A stretch of DNA of 64,000 nucleotides from CAYXVJ01 sp964558445 (GCA_964558445.1 CAZLEA010000002.1:53568-117567); one strand, 5' to 3'; positions 33,583 to 42,070 are shown, counted from the first letter of the stretch. The notes: a model not told the origin generated them from the sequence alone. Numbers and translations are program-made.

Positions 33583-34521
33583 TTAGCCGAAGATGGCCGC
33601 GAGCACAAACGTCGCGGTCAAGCTGAGCATAATCAGCATCAGGTTCGCAAGCGATAAGCCGAAGGTCTCGGCCTTCACCTGGCGCGCCTTGAAACGCATG
33701 ATGTTCTTGTGTACGGGTAAGACGGTCACGAGCATGAGTAATTGCCATGGCGTGAATACTTGCATGAGAACAAGAGCGATCACGGCAATATAAGCAGAAT
33801 AGTACAGCCATTGATGGAGCGTCAAGCTCTTTTGCTTCCCTAAATAATGAGGTAGCGTATAACGTCCGATCGCCTCATCCTTCTCCAGATCACAAGTGTT
33901 GTTCGCCAGCATGACGTTTGCGATCAAGAGCGTCGGTATCCAAGCAAACAAGAGGAAGGCGAGGATCCAGTACCACTCCATATGCAAGCGGATGAACGCG
34001 CCTTCGAAGGTCAAGTAGACGAAGTGGCCCGCCGGTACGTTGATCAACAAATAGACCAGCATGTTCAGATAGCCCTGAACACCACCGGACAAGAGCTCGC
34101 CAAGCGGTGTCGCCGCAATCGGTAAGGGACCTGCCGTATACATCGCGCCGACCAGGAAGCAGATCCCGCCAACGAAGAGAATCAAGATATTCTTCGTCAC
34201 GATGACAAGCAGTAAGCCGAGGACGATGGCCAGACCGAAGAGGAAGCCGATCAAGAAGCGACCGGTCTTGGGCTTCACGGAGAGCGTCTCCCCCTCCTTC
34301 TTATAACCCATATAATTGTTGATGCCGGTCGTCGCCAGATCCACGGCGAGCATCGATACGACATAGAGAACAGTCGGTAGCCAGTGTACCTGCCACTTCA
34401 TCATCCAGCTGAAACTGACACATAATAAGAAGACCATCCAGGTTGTCACCTTCGTCTTCACTTCCAGAAACTTCATCCAGCCTTGATCCAGCAGGGAGGC
34501 AGGCAGCGCTACTTCACTCAT
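33583..34521 (-). CDS. dmkA: DmkA-like UbiA prenyltransferase
   Basis: A 312-residue UbiA-superfamily membrane prenyltransferase resembling MenA, which joins a polyprenyl chain to 1,4-dihydroxy-2-naphthoate to make demethylmenaquinone. The second Asp-rich motif is intact (NNTCDLEKDEAIGR). The first, normally NDxxDxxxD, reads TGINNYMGYKKEGE, with Gly at the usual first Asp. The ATG at 34521 has GGAG five bases upstream; the frame from 34587 runs into the intercistronic hairpin. It lies between DmkB and EetA, as expected for the dedicated quinone branch of FLEET. Confidence 0.83.
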   Translation of the reverse strand: MSEVALPASLLDQGWMKFLEVKTKVTTWMVFLLCVSFSWMMKWQVHWLPTVLYVVSMLAVDLATTGINNYMGYKKEGETLSVKPKTGRFLIGFLFGLAIVLGLLLVIVTKNILILFVGGICFLVGAMYTAGPLPIAATPLGELLSGGVQGYLNMLVYLLINVPAGHFVYLTFEGAFIRLHMEWYWILAFLLFAWIPTLLIANVMLANNTCDLEKDEAIGRYTLPHYLGKQKSLTLHQWLYYSAYIAVIALVLMQVFTPWQLLMLVTVLPVHKNIMRFKARQVKAETFGLSLANLMLIMLSLTATFVLAAIFG

Positions 34522-34541
34522 ATATACTCCATCACAGTAAA

Positions 34542-34573
34542 TAATCCTCTTGATTTGGCGATCAAGAGGATTA
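34542..34573 (-). other. 13-pair intercistronic hairpin between dmkB and dmkA
   Basis: TAATCCTCTTGAT (34542-34554) and ATCAAGAGGATTA (34561-34573) form a perfect stem with a six-base loop. On the minus strand it is followed by TTTACTGTG. It lies 20 bases upstream of the dmkA start and could be a partial terminator, attenuator or processing site. Confidence 0.65.
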
Positions 34574-34607
34574 TCGGTCGAAATCAATTATTTGGCCGTA
34601 GCCGTTG

Positions 34608-35645
34608 TTATTCAAAGCTTCGATAAGCTTGTTGCAGTACGCCTGACAAGGCCATGCGCTTCTCACTGCTGCAGTCGAGTTTGGCCAGAGCCTGCTCCGT
34701 CTTGCGATAATACTTCTTCGCAAGTCGCCTCGTTCGCTCCAGGGACTTGGACCTGCGCACCCGCTCTGCGACAAGCCGAGCATCAATCTGCCCGGTCTCG
34801 ATCGCCGCTCGGAGACTCGGATCTTCGTCCATCGCATAGATCAGCGGCAACGTGACGACGTTCTGTTCGAAGTCTGCCTCCACGTTCTTACCCGCTTCAT
34901 CTAGCGAACTCTCGTAATCCAGGCAGTCATCCGTGAGCTGGAAGATCATGCCGATATAGCGACCGATCTTGCGATAGAGCGCTTGCTCCCTCGTGTCCTT
35001 GGTCATAAGCAAGCTGCCGACGAAGAACGAGAGCTCGAAGAGAGCAGCCGTCTTACCCGAGATGATGCGCAGATAATCTGTAGTCACCATCTTGTAGTTC
35101 CCATTGAAGTAGGTCTGAAGCAGTTCGCCGATCGCAATCTTCTTCATATACTTGGTGAGCAAAGTCGGCTTGCTAAGCTCCTGATAATCGCCCTCTTCGG
35201 CCACTTCCGCCATCATGACGAGGACGTCTGCCAGGAGATAATCTCCGGTGATGACGGCGACACGGGCACCGGCCTTCTTAGCCAGGGTCTCCATGCCGCG
35301 ACGGTATTCCGCCTCATCCATGATGTCGTCATGGACCAGTGTCGCGAGGTGCAGAAGCTCGATTGCCGCAGCGAAATCGGCCGCATGCGGATTCACCTTG
35401 GCATCATCTGTCATCGCAGACAAGATCAGGCTATGAGCCCGTATCCCCTTCCCGCGAGCGTTTGTCAGATAAGCACTATAGGGCCGAATCACGGAAGGGG
35501 CATGCTTCAGGCGTGCTTCCAAGATTCGACCGCTACGATGCAAGGCTTCCTCGACAGACACATACGGCAACCCCTTCGGAGCTGCCGCTGTGTTGTCAGC
35601 CGTACTGGCATGCAGACGAGCTGCATCCAAACGGGGTTTAGTCAT
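34608..35645 (-). CDS. dmkB: Polyprenyl diphosphate synthase (DmkB-like)
   Basis: A trans-isoprenyl diphosphate synthase of 345 residues that makes the quinone side chain. Both Asp-rich motifs are intact: HDDIMDEAEYRRG and LTDDCLDYE. The allylic-binding block GKGIRAHSLIL is present. The ATG at 35645 overlaps the ndh2 stop by eight bases; a TTG at 35675 is an alternative with no better site. Placement between ndh2 and dmkA supports DmkB, the heptaprenyl-type synthase of FLEET loci. Confidence 0.9.
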   Translation of the reverse strand: MTKPRLDAARLHASTADNTAAAPKGLPYVSVEEALHRSGRILEARLKHAPSVIRPYSAYLTNARGKGIRAHSLILSAMTDDAKVNPHAADFAAAIELLHLATLVHDDIMDEAEYRRGMETLAKKAGARVAVITGDYLLADVLVMMAEVAEEGDYQELSKPTLLTKYMKKIAIGELLQTYFNGNYKMVTTDYLRIISGKTAALFELSFFVGSLLMTKDTREQALYRKIGRYIGMIFQLTDDCLDYESSLDEAGKNVEADFEQNVVTLPLIYAMDEDPSLRAAIETGQIDARLVAERVRRSKSLERTRRLAKKYYRKTEQALAKLDCSSEKRMALSGVLQQAYRSFE

Positions 35646-37620
35646 GATAGAGATACCACTTTCTGGCAGGACCAAACTTCTTCCATGCGCGCTTCAGCGG
35701 AGGCGACAGGTAGTAGTCGAGTCCGAAGCTCAGACCGGCGCCGAAGAGGCATGCGATCGAAGCGGGGATCATCCAGACGGTGCTGAGGTACAGACCGGTA
35801 GAGGACAAGAACATCAACTGCAAGATAATCGAGACCGCAGCTGCCGGAGTCGTGAAGAGACCGCCCATGAGGCACAGACCCACGATAAGCTCGGCAAGCA
35901 CGATGCTGATCTGCATGAAGAGCTGCAGGCCTGTGCTCGGGATGAGGATGTTCCACATCATGTTATTCAGTAGCGGCACTTCGAGACGAAGCGCGAAGTC
36001 GGCCAGACCGGCATCGATCGCTGCAACCGCACTGACGAATTGGATCTTGAATAAGCCGAGGATGTTCCAGTTGATCAGCGCTTCGCTGACAGCATCCCCC
36101 ACTGCGCCTGTTGCCGCCGATGCGGCGTCAGTCGCGGCACTGCCACCGTCCACGCCGAAGATTCCATCGTAGAAGCTCTGTGCTCCGCCGATGAAGCCTT
36201 CCATCATGGGCTTGGTCATCCAACCTTCAAGAATCTTCTTCACCGCTTCGAAGACCCAGACGGCACCGAGCCAGACGCGCAAGATGACCAAGACGAAGCT
36301 TGGGTTGCGGTTGGAGAAGTGGCCGCCGACGAAGCTGCGACGGTGACGGATCGTGAAGAACTCGTGCTTCATGTAGCTGAAGATCTTGTTCCAGCCCAGA
36401 ACCTGGGCGAAATAGACCATATTGATGAAGTGCTTGACGAACATAGCAAAGAAGGACGCAAGGCGAATCTTCTTCTTATCCGTGCCAACCTCGGCTGCAC
36501 CCCAGCGACCGCCGACACAGACCATGACGCCGTGACCGGTGGTATTGAGATCCTCGTACTCGGAGAGCTTCTTGATACCCTGCTCCTTACCGAAGAGATC
36601 GACGGAGAGGTTGTGCGAGACGGTGTCCGCGGCGTGCTCCGCCATCTCAACCATCTGGGGAATCGGGCGCTCTTCGCCCTCGGGGATATAGAACGCGTTG
36701 TCACCGGCAACATAAACAGCATCGTCGCTCAGCGAACGCAGGTGTGCGTCGGTCTTGATGCGGCCGCGACCGGCGTTCTCCAGGTCGGAACCTGCAGTGG
36801 CCGTGATGTCGGCAGCTTCGATACCGGCAGCCCAGATGACGGTACCGCTTGCATGACGATGCACCTTACCGTCCGGTGTCTTCCACTCGATGAAGTCTTC
36901 GCCGATGGCAGATACGCTGCGGCCAAGCTCGATGTGGATGCCCATCTTCTCCATGCGACGCTGAATCTTGTCGCTGGACGGCACGCTAAGTGTCGGCACG
37001 ACGCGATCCAAGACGTCGACGTTGGCGACGATAACATCGCTTCTGTCGATCTCAAACTTCTCGCAGAGGGCGGGTACCCACTCGGCAAGTTCGCCTGCCA
37101 TCTCGACACCTGTGAAACCGGCACCGACGATGTGGAAGGTCAGGAGACGACGCTTCTCATAATAATCCGTGGTCTTGGCAGCGGCGCGGAAGCGGTTCAG
37201 GATATGCTCGCGTAGGTTCACGGCATCCTCATAGCTCCAGAGCTTCCAGCTGTGCTCTTCGGCACCTTCGACACCGAAATAGGTCGGCTTGGAACCGGCT
37301 GCGATGACAACATAGTCATATGCATAGCTGTGCTCTTCGCCCAGCACCTGCTTGTTCTCGAAGTCAATGGACTTCACGTTATCCAGCACGACGCTCACAT
37401 CACGCTTCGCAAATACTTGCTTCAGCGAAATCGTGATCGACTCTTCGTCGACACGGTTGGCTGCTACTTCGTGCAGCTCCGTCAGCATGGTGTGGAATGG
37501 ATTTCTGTCAATCAAGGTGATCTCGACATCAGCCTTGTGCTTCTTGACCTTCTTGGCCAGCTTCTTAGCAGTGAGGACACCGGCGTAACCGGCACCGATA
37601 ATTACTACTTTTTTACTCAT
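35638..37620 (-). CDS. ndh2: Type II NADH dehydrogenase with C-terminal membrane domain (Ndh2 of FLEET)
   Basis: 660 residues. Residues 1-~410 are an NDH-2 flavoprotein. The FAD site is VVIIGAGYAGVLTAKKL, the NADH site is FHIVGAGFTGVEMAGELAE, and YVAGDNAFY is the second FAD motif. The usual quinone-reactive helices follow. Residues ~440-650 add a membrane domain with about four to five segments resembling DoxX, including a gap-filling G/A-rich linker. Canonical NDH-2 lacks this domain; the Ndh2 of Listeria FLEET has a comparable one. The enzyme would pass NADH electrons to the DmkA/DmkB quinone. The ATG has AAGGGG seven bases upstream. Confidence 0.92.
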   Translation of the reverse strand: MSKKVVIIGAGYAGVLTAKKLAKKVKKHKADVEITLIDRNPFHTMLTELHEVAANRVDEESITISLKQVFAKRDVSVVLDNVKSIDFENKQVLGEEHSYAYDYVVIAAGSKPTYFGVEGAEEHSWKLWSYEDAVNLREHILNRFRAAAKTTDYYEKRRLLTFHIVGAGFTGVEMAGELAEWVPALCEKFEIDRSDVIVANVDVLDRVVPTLSVPSSDKIQRRMEKMGIHIELGRSVSAIGEDFIEWKTPDGKVHRHASGTVIWAAGIEAADITATAGSDLENAGRGRIKTDAHLRSLSDDAVYVAGDNAFYIPEGEERPIPQMVEMAEHAADTVSHNLSVDLFGKEQGIKKLSEYEDLNTTGHGVMVCVGGRWGAAEVGTDKKKIRLASFFAMFVKHFINMVYFAQVLGWNKIFSYMKHEFFTIRHRRSFVGGHFSNRNPSFVLVILRVWLGAVWVFEAVKKILEGWMTKPMMEGFIGGAQSFYDGIFGVDGGSAATDAASAATGAVGDAVSEALINWNILGLFKIQFVSAVAAIDAGLADFALRLEVPLLNNMMWNILIPSTGLQLFMQISIVLAELIVGLCLMGGLFTTPAAAVSIILQLMFLSSTGLYLSTVWMIPASIACLFGAGLSFGLDYYLSPPLKRAWKKFGPARKWYLYHD

Positions 37621-37650
37621 CTGTACACCCCTTCTATGGAATCGACATTT

Positions 37651-37731
37651 ATTATACTCATTTCAAGGCCAAAATGATATCATTTACTGCTCAAAGATAA
37701 ATTCATTTCATAGCGATTTGTCTGTTCGCTA
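37651..37731 (-). promoter_or_regulatory. ndh2 promoter with two palindromes
   Basis: Minus strand: -10 TATAAT (37656-37651), about 30 bases before the ndh2 ATG. The -35 area is covered by a perfect 14-base palindrome AAATGATATCATTT (37672-37685). A second inverted repeat, TAGCGA and TCGCTA, lies at 37711-37731. Both look like operator sites for a regulator of the electron-transfer operon. Confidence 0.55.
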
Positions 37732-37814
37732 CACCAATTAGACAGGTAGATAACTTCCAATTTAGAACTATTTTGATTAATCTGGCTAAATAATAGAAAC
37801 AGCTTTGGTGGTGC

Positions 37815-37843
37815 TTGATTTAGTACGATTCATAGGCTATGAT
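37815..37843 (+). promoter_or_regulatory. Promoter of the guanine-riboswitch/permease transcript
   Basis: TTGATT (37815-37820), 17-base spacer, TATGAT (37838-37843), just upstream of the riboswitch aptamer. Confidence 0.75.
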
Positions 37844-37862
37844 TCTTATGAAAAAGCCTTGC

Positions 37863-37995
37863 ACCAATATATCCCAAGTGGCATGGACTTGGAGTTTCTA
37901 CCGGACGCCGTATGTTTGTCCGACTATTGGTCCTAATTATTGGTGATGGCCGTATTTCCGTTTATGTTCGGAAGTAGCGGCCGATTTTATTTTTT
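37863..37995 (+). ncRNA. Guanine riboswitch with terminator platform
   Basis: A purine-riboswitch aptamer spans 37863-37931. P1 arms ACCAATA and TATTGGT close it. The conserved core includes GGAGTTTCTACCGG and TGTCCGACTA. The specificity base is C (GACTA), which selects guanine or hypoxanthine rather than adenine. The platform has a terminator: GGCCG/CGGCC with inner TTCCG/CGGAA (37948-37982), followed by ATTTTATTTTTT. A second TATTGGT copy (37937-37943) could compete for the P1 strand. It lies directly before the purine permease, which fits guanine-dependent shut-off. Confidence 0.93.
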
Positions 37996-38005
37996 GGAGG
38001 AGTTT

Positions 38006-39433
38006 ATGGATCGTTTCTTCAAGCTAACGGAGAACAAGACGAACGTTCGTACAGAGATTCTCGCGGGTGTCACCACCTTCTTTGCGATGTCTTATATCGT
38101 CGTCGTCAACCCCGGCATTCTGTCGGAAGCAGGTATGGGTTGGGGAGCCGTTTACCTGGCCACAATCATCTCGGCCGTCGTCGGTACCCTGATCATGGGT
38201 CTGTACGCCAACGTCCCGTACGCACAAGCAGCAGGCATGGGCCTCAACGCCTACTTCACCTACACCGTTGTCTTCGCCCTCGGCTTCACCTGGCAGCAAG
38301 CGCTGTCGATGGTCTTCCTCTGCGGTATGATCAACATCTTGATCACCGTCACGCAGATTCGTAAGGCAATCATCAAGGCGATTCCCGAGAGCATCCAGCA
38401 CGCCATCTCCGGCGGTATCGGCCTCTTCATCGCCTATATCGGCCTCAAGAACGCAGGCTTCTTCACCTTTACCAGCAACCCGGGTACCTATGACCTACTC
38501 GACTCCGGTACAGTCGTCGCAGACGCATCTGCCGTCCCCGCATTGGCCAACTTCAATAACCCCGGCGTCAATCTCGCCGTCATCGGCCTCGTCTTGACCG
38601 TCATCCTCGTGGTGGCCAAGGTCAAGGGCGCCCTCCTCATCGGTATCATCACCACCACACTCATCGGTATCCCGATGGGCGTCACAACGATCGGCGGTAG
38701 CGCTGCGATCAGCCTCGGCGAATCCGTGAAGCAGCTTGGCGACACCTTCGGCGTGATCTTCACGAAGGACGGTATTCCCAGTCTCTTCGCCGATTCGGCC
38801 AAGGTCTTGCCTGCTCTGATGGCTATCTTCTCGTTTAGTTTGACCGACACCTTTGATACCATCGGTACCTTCATCGGTACAGGTCGTCGCTCCGGCATCT
38901 TCACCGATGCAGACATGAAGGCCATGGAAGATCCCGGCGTCAACTCCAAGATGGATCGCGCACTGATCTCCGACTCCGTCGCCACCTCCATCGGTGCAAT
39001 CTTTGGTACATCGAACACGACAACCTATGTTGAGAGTGCTGCCGGTATCGGCGCCGGCGGACGCACCGGTTTGACCTCTGTCGTCACCGCGATCTTGTTC
39101 CTCCTATGCATCCCGCTACTGCCGCTTGCCAGCGCCGTACCCGGCCAGGCCACAGCCGCAACCCTCGTCATCGTCGGTGTCATGATGGCCGCATCCTTCA
39201 GCGATATCAACTGGGGCGACATCACCGAGGCCATCCCGGCCTTCTTCACCGCTGTATTCATGGGCTTCTTCTACAGCATCTCGGTCGGTATTGCCTTTGG
39301 CTTCATTACCTACCTCATGGTGCTCATCGTGAAGAAACTCACGGGTCAGGAGACCAAGGAGCGTCCGTCCGCCATCTTGATCGGTGCGACACTCCTCTTC
39401 GTCTTGGACCTCGTCTTGAAGGCTCTGTTCTAA
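38006..39433 (+). CDS. pbuG: NCS2-family guanine/hypoxanthine permease (PbuG-like)
   Basis: A 475-residue purine:proton symporter of the AzgA-type NCS2 group with about 12-14 membrane segments. Blocks are AGVTTFFAMSYIVVVNP, AAGMGLNAYFTYTVVF, FSFSLTDTFDTIGTFIGTG and SNTTTYVESAAGIGAGGRTG, with the conserved TM10 motif. The ATG at 38006 has GGAGG five bases upstream. A longer frame from 37940 lies inside the riboswitch platform and is not real. Regulation by the guanine riboswitch supports the substrate. Confidence 0.95.
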   Translation: MDRFFKLTENKTNVRTEILAGVTTFFAMSYIVVVNPGILSEAGMGWGAVYLATIISAVVGTLIMGLYANVPYAQAAGMGLNAYFTYTVVFALGFTWQQALSMVFLCGMINILITVTQIRKAIIKAIPESIQHAISGGIGLFIAYIGLKNAGFFTFTSNPGTYDLLDSGTVVADASAVPALANFNNPGVNLAVIGLVLTVILVVAKVKGALLIGIITTTLIGIPMGVTTIGGSAAISLGESVKQLGDTFGVIFTKDGIPSLFADSAKVLPALMAIFSFSLTDTFDTIGTFIGTGRRSGIFTDADMKAMEDPGVNSKMDRALISDSVATSIGAIFGTSNTTTYVESAAGIGAGGRTGLTSVVTAILFLLCIPLLPLASAVPGQATAATLVIVGVMMAASFSDINWGDITEAIPAFFTAVFMGFFYSISVGIAFGFITYLMVLIVKKLTGQETKERPSAILIGATLLFVLDLVLKALF

Positions 39434-39461
39434 GAGACAAGTTCAATCGTTTGATCTACGT

Positions 39462-39509
39462 AAGAAGGTCTGCATCCGCTCCTCAACTGGAGTCGGTGCA
39501 GACCTTCTT
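39462..39509. terminator. Terminator after pbuG
   Basis: AAGAAGGTCTGCA and TGCAGACCTTCTT form a perfect 13-pair stem with inner CTCC/GGAG, followed by CTATTTG on the plus strand. It lies between convergent genes pbuG and yedK and may serve both. Confidence 0.85.
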
Positions 39510-39552
39510 CTATTTGTGTTCGTTATATGCTTGTTATGCCGAGGAAGTCGAT

Positions 39553-40146
39553 TCAAACGATCGCACTGATCCAGGCAGGATTGGCGTCTCGGATCAACTC
39601 ATCCGCCACAGTTCTCCGATTGATGTAATCGGCCAGCGCCTCGCGCGGTATAGCGACCGGCATCCGGTGATGGATGGCTGCCATCGCCGCATTCGAATCT
39701 TGGGTCAAGATGACGAAGCGAAGCTCATCATCGAAACGCCGATAGAGTCCGGCCAGATAGAGGACCTTGGCCTCCGGTATCTGAATCAGATACTTGTCCA
39801 CGGCCCTGCCCGCTTCATCGTGGCTCCACTCGTAGAAGCCCGAGGTCGGGATGATGCAGCGCCCATGCTCCATCGCTTCGCGAAACGTTGGTTTCTCACC
39901 GGCTGTCTCCGACCGCGCGTTGATCAGTAGCTGCTTGCCGCGAAACGAGGGGAAGCCCCAGGTCATGGGTTCGGCGATATAACCGCCCGCAGCCGTCAAG
40001 ACCACGGGCACGCGCATACTGGGGAAGATCTCGCCCGATTGCAGTAGGGCAACTTCATCCTCGCCATAACGCGTTTCGATATATCGTCTGATATTCTCCA
40101 ATTCCTCGCTGCCGTCATCCGGTGCGAGGTAGTAGCGACCGCACAT
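39553..40146 (-). CDS. yedK: SRAP-domain protein YedK (HMCES-like)
   Basis: A 197-residue SOS-response-associated peptidase family protein that crosslinks to abasic sites in single-stranded DNA. The start MCGRYY places the catalytic Cys at position 2 after Met removal. Other conserved parts are LINARSET, RCIIPTSGFYEW and IHHRMPVAI, which supply the Asn, Glu and His of the active site. The ATG at 40146 has AGGA six bases upstream; the longer frame to 40296 overlaps the neighbouring gene and would bury the Cys. Confidence 0.94.
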   Translation of the reverse strand: MCGRYYLAPDDGSEELENIRRYIETRYGEDEVALLQSGEIFPSMRVPVVLTAAGGYIAEPMTWGFPSFRGKQLLINARSETAGEKPTFREAMEHGRCIIPTSGFYEWSHDEAGRAVDKYLIQIPEAKVLYLAGLYRRFDDELRFVILTQDSNAAMAAIHHRMPVAIPREALADYINRRTVADELIRDANPAWISAIV

Positions 40147-40154
40147 AATTGATC

Positions 40155-40880
40155 CTAGCGAACGAGATTGAGGAGCGTTGCAATGCCGTAGTATTCCCAA
40201 TCGAACTGATTTCCCCACTGGGTCAAGAGGCTGGCGCCGATCGCACTGATGATAATCATGAAGACGATGCTGAGCACAATACCTACGAGGGCCCAAATCA
40301 GAGCGGCCTTCGCGAAGTTGCGGCGGTTGACGTTCCCCTCACTGCCGAATGCCCAAACAAACATCATAATCAGGCCGACAAGCGGAATCGCCATAATCAG
40401 GATCGTGATAAACCAGTTGCCGGTCGTCATCACGCTGTCGTTCACCGGTGGCTTATAAGCCGGTACCGGAGCGACAGGCGGTGGTTGATAGCCCCCCTGG
40501 GGTCCCTGATACTGTGCCTGCGCGCCAGAGGCTGAATGATACGTCGGCGAAGGCGGCGGTGTCGGTCTTGGTGGCTGCGCCGGTGGCGGCGGTGCGGCTT
40601 GGTATGGCTGCCCCATCGGCGGTGCTGCCTGATACGGCTGATTCGGCGCTGTGGGTGGCACAGACTGCGACGGTGCGCCCATCTGCGGTGCCCCTTGATA
40701 TGGTTGCGGCTGGACCGGCGGTGCGTTGTCCTGCGGACGATCGTTTCCTTGATTCATCTTCACTTCCTCCTGTTTCGGCTCTTGAACCGGAGCCTCCTGC
40801 TTGTGAACGATAGCGTGCCCACATTGCTCACAGAAGCTTGCCCCTTCCTTCAATACACTTCCGCAATTCGTACAATTCAT
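40155..40880 (-). CDS. Zinc-ribbon, proline/glutamine-rich membrane protein, unknown function
   Basis: 241 residues. A zinc ribbon with CxxC...CxxC (MNCTNCGS and FCEQCGH) is at the N-terminus. Then about 100 residues are rich in P, Q, A and Y (repeats such as QPYQAAPPMG). The C-terminal part has two membrane segments (about 152-173 and 191-215) around FGSEGNVNRRNFAKAALIW, as in small DUF-type zinc-ribbon proteins of Firmicutes. Function is unknown. It lies just upstream of yedK and may share its transcript. Confidence 0.78.
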   Translation of the reverse strand: MNCTNCGSVLKEGASFCEQCGHAIVHKQEAPVQEPKQEEVKMNQGNDRPQDNAPPVQPQPYQGAPQMGAPSQSVPPTAPNQPYQAAPPMGQPYQAAPPPPAQPPRPTPPPSPTYHSASGAQAQYQGPQGGYQPPPVAPVPAYKPPVNDSVMTTGNWFITILIMAIPLVGLIMMFVWAFGSEGNVNRRNFAKAALIWALVGIVLSIVFMIIISAIGASLLTQWGNQFDWEYYGIATLLNLVR

Positions 40881-41133
40881 AACTCGCTCCTCCTTGAATC
40901 TCGTGTATTTCCGTTAACCCCTATAGATGCGTCGTTTATAGCACATCTGTATACTCCAAAGATAACAAGGACAGCCAAAGTACACAACCTCATTAGGTAC
41001 ATCAAGCGACAAATTAGGGGGATAAATCCATATTTGCTATGAATCGCTGAACGAAAACACCAGCGTACAGGTATAATGAAGCTAAGCACAGCGTACGATC
41101 CATTATTCAACCGTTAAACGAAGGGAGAGTCAT

Positions 41134-41886
41134 ATGCCACGATCGAAGACAAGCAATCGTCTATTCGTCATCACCTTACTCGCTGCAGCGTTATTCTTCG
41201 GGTTATTCCTGGTCCGTATGCTAAGTGTCGGGATCAGTCGAAAGCAGATAGAAGCGACCTTCACCCCGAACGAGATGCGAACCGATTACCAAGATAAACT
41301 GCCGCTTCGGGACATCGATTTCGATTCACTAAACACAGTATTCCCCAATATATCCACTCTCGTGGCCTACAATCTGCAAATGGAGATAACGGCACCAAGA
41401 GAAATCCGTTACTACAGAGATTATGAGGATTTGTCATCCGTTGCTCTCACGATCGCCAAGGGCGATACCGTCACCGTGCTCGTGGATCCGGATAACGACA
41501 ACAACCTCGGATTTGGTATCTATACCTATCCCAGCTATCGGAAGGGTTGGCGTTATGCAGAGCCGGTCCTCGTAAACGGGGCTAGGACACATGAGATGCT
41601 CTATGTGAAGATGGACGACATCGAGGCCTTGATCGGCGAATATTATGACGCTAACAAGGGACTGAGTGCTTCTAATACCAAGTCACAAATCAAGCGGTAC
41701 TTGAGCTTACTCATAGACAGGCAGTACTACGAATCCGGCATCTACCTATCGCCGGACTACTATGTAATTCGGCTAGGTACTATGGATTATGCTGCCCTCA
41801 TACTAGGCGCGCTATTCTTGGTACTAACTCTATGGCTTGCATATCTGAAACGAAACTTAGTGATGCGATCGTACCGATCGACTTGA
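41134..41886 (+). CDS. Uncharacterised protein with membrane segments at both ends
   Basis: 250 residues with no family I recognise. One hydrophobic segment is near the N-terminus (about 11-31, FVITLLAAALFFGLFLV), and one near the C-terminus (about 218-238, YAALILGALFLVLTLWLAYL). The middle ~185 residues are polar and probably extracytoplasmic. GGGAGA lies six bases before the ATG, and a TATAAT is at 41077-41082. It is followed by the TPP-riboswitch promoter, which overlaps its stop. Codon use looks like its neighbours. Confidence 0.7.
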   Translation: MPRSKTSNRLFVITLLAAALFFGLFLVRMLSVGISRKQIEATFTPNEMRTDYQDKLPLRDIDFDSLNTVFPNISTLVAYNLQMEITAPREIRYYRDYEDLSSVALTIAKGDTVTVLVDPDNDNNLGFGIYTYPSYRKGWRYAEPVLVNGARTHEMLYVKMDDIEALIGEYYDANKGLSASNTKSQIKRYLSLLIDRQYYESGIYLSPDYYVIRLGTMDYAALILGALFLVLTLWLAYLKRNLVMRSYRST

Positions 41887-41911
41887 CGTACCCTGTGCTC
41901 AAGTCTATAGT
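41883..41911 (+). promoter_or_regulatory. Promoter of the thiamine-uptake operon
   Basis: TTGACG (41883-41888), 17-base spacer, TATAGT (41906-41911). It overlaps the end of the preceding gene and lies just before the TPP riboswitch. Confidence 0.78.
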
Positions 41912-41920
41912 TAAATCTGC

Positions 41921-42055
41921 ATAGGGGTGCTGACTGGATGGTCGGCTGAGATGGAGGTGCGTAACGCCTCGGACCCTCAAACCTGATTCGGGTAATGCCG
42001 ACGTAGGGAATTTGATGGAGTTATGTGCCCCCGCATTGCGGGGGCTTCTTTTGTT
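41921..42055 (+). ncRNA. TPP riboswitch (THI element) with terminator
   Basis: The aptamer spans about 41921-42012. It has the conserved GGGGTGC, GGCTGAGATGG, ACCTGATTCGGGTAATGCC and GACGTAGGGAA segments. The terminator that follows is GCCCCCGC/GCGGGGGC with an ATT loop (42027-42045), then TTCTTTTGTTT. The ribosome binding site AAGGAG follows. When TPP is bound, transcription of the uptake genes should stop here. Confidence 0.95.
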
Positions 42056-42070
42056 TAAGGAGAAATTATT

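Noticed and set aside
37940..38005. N-terminal extension of the purine permease
   Set aside because: It lies inside the riboswitch terminator; the ATG at 38006 has a strong ribosome binding site and fits the family start.
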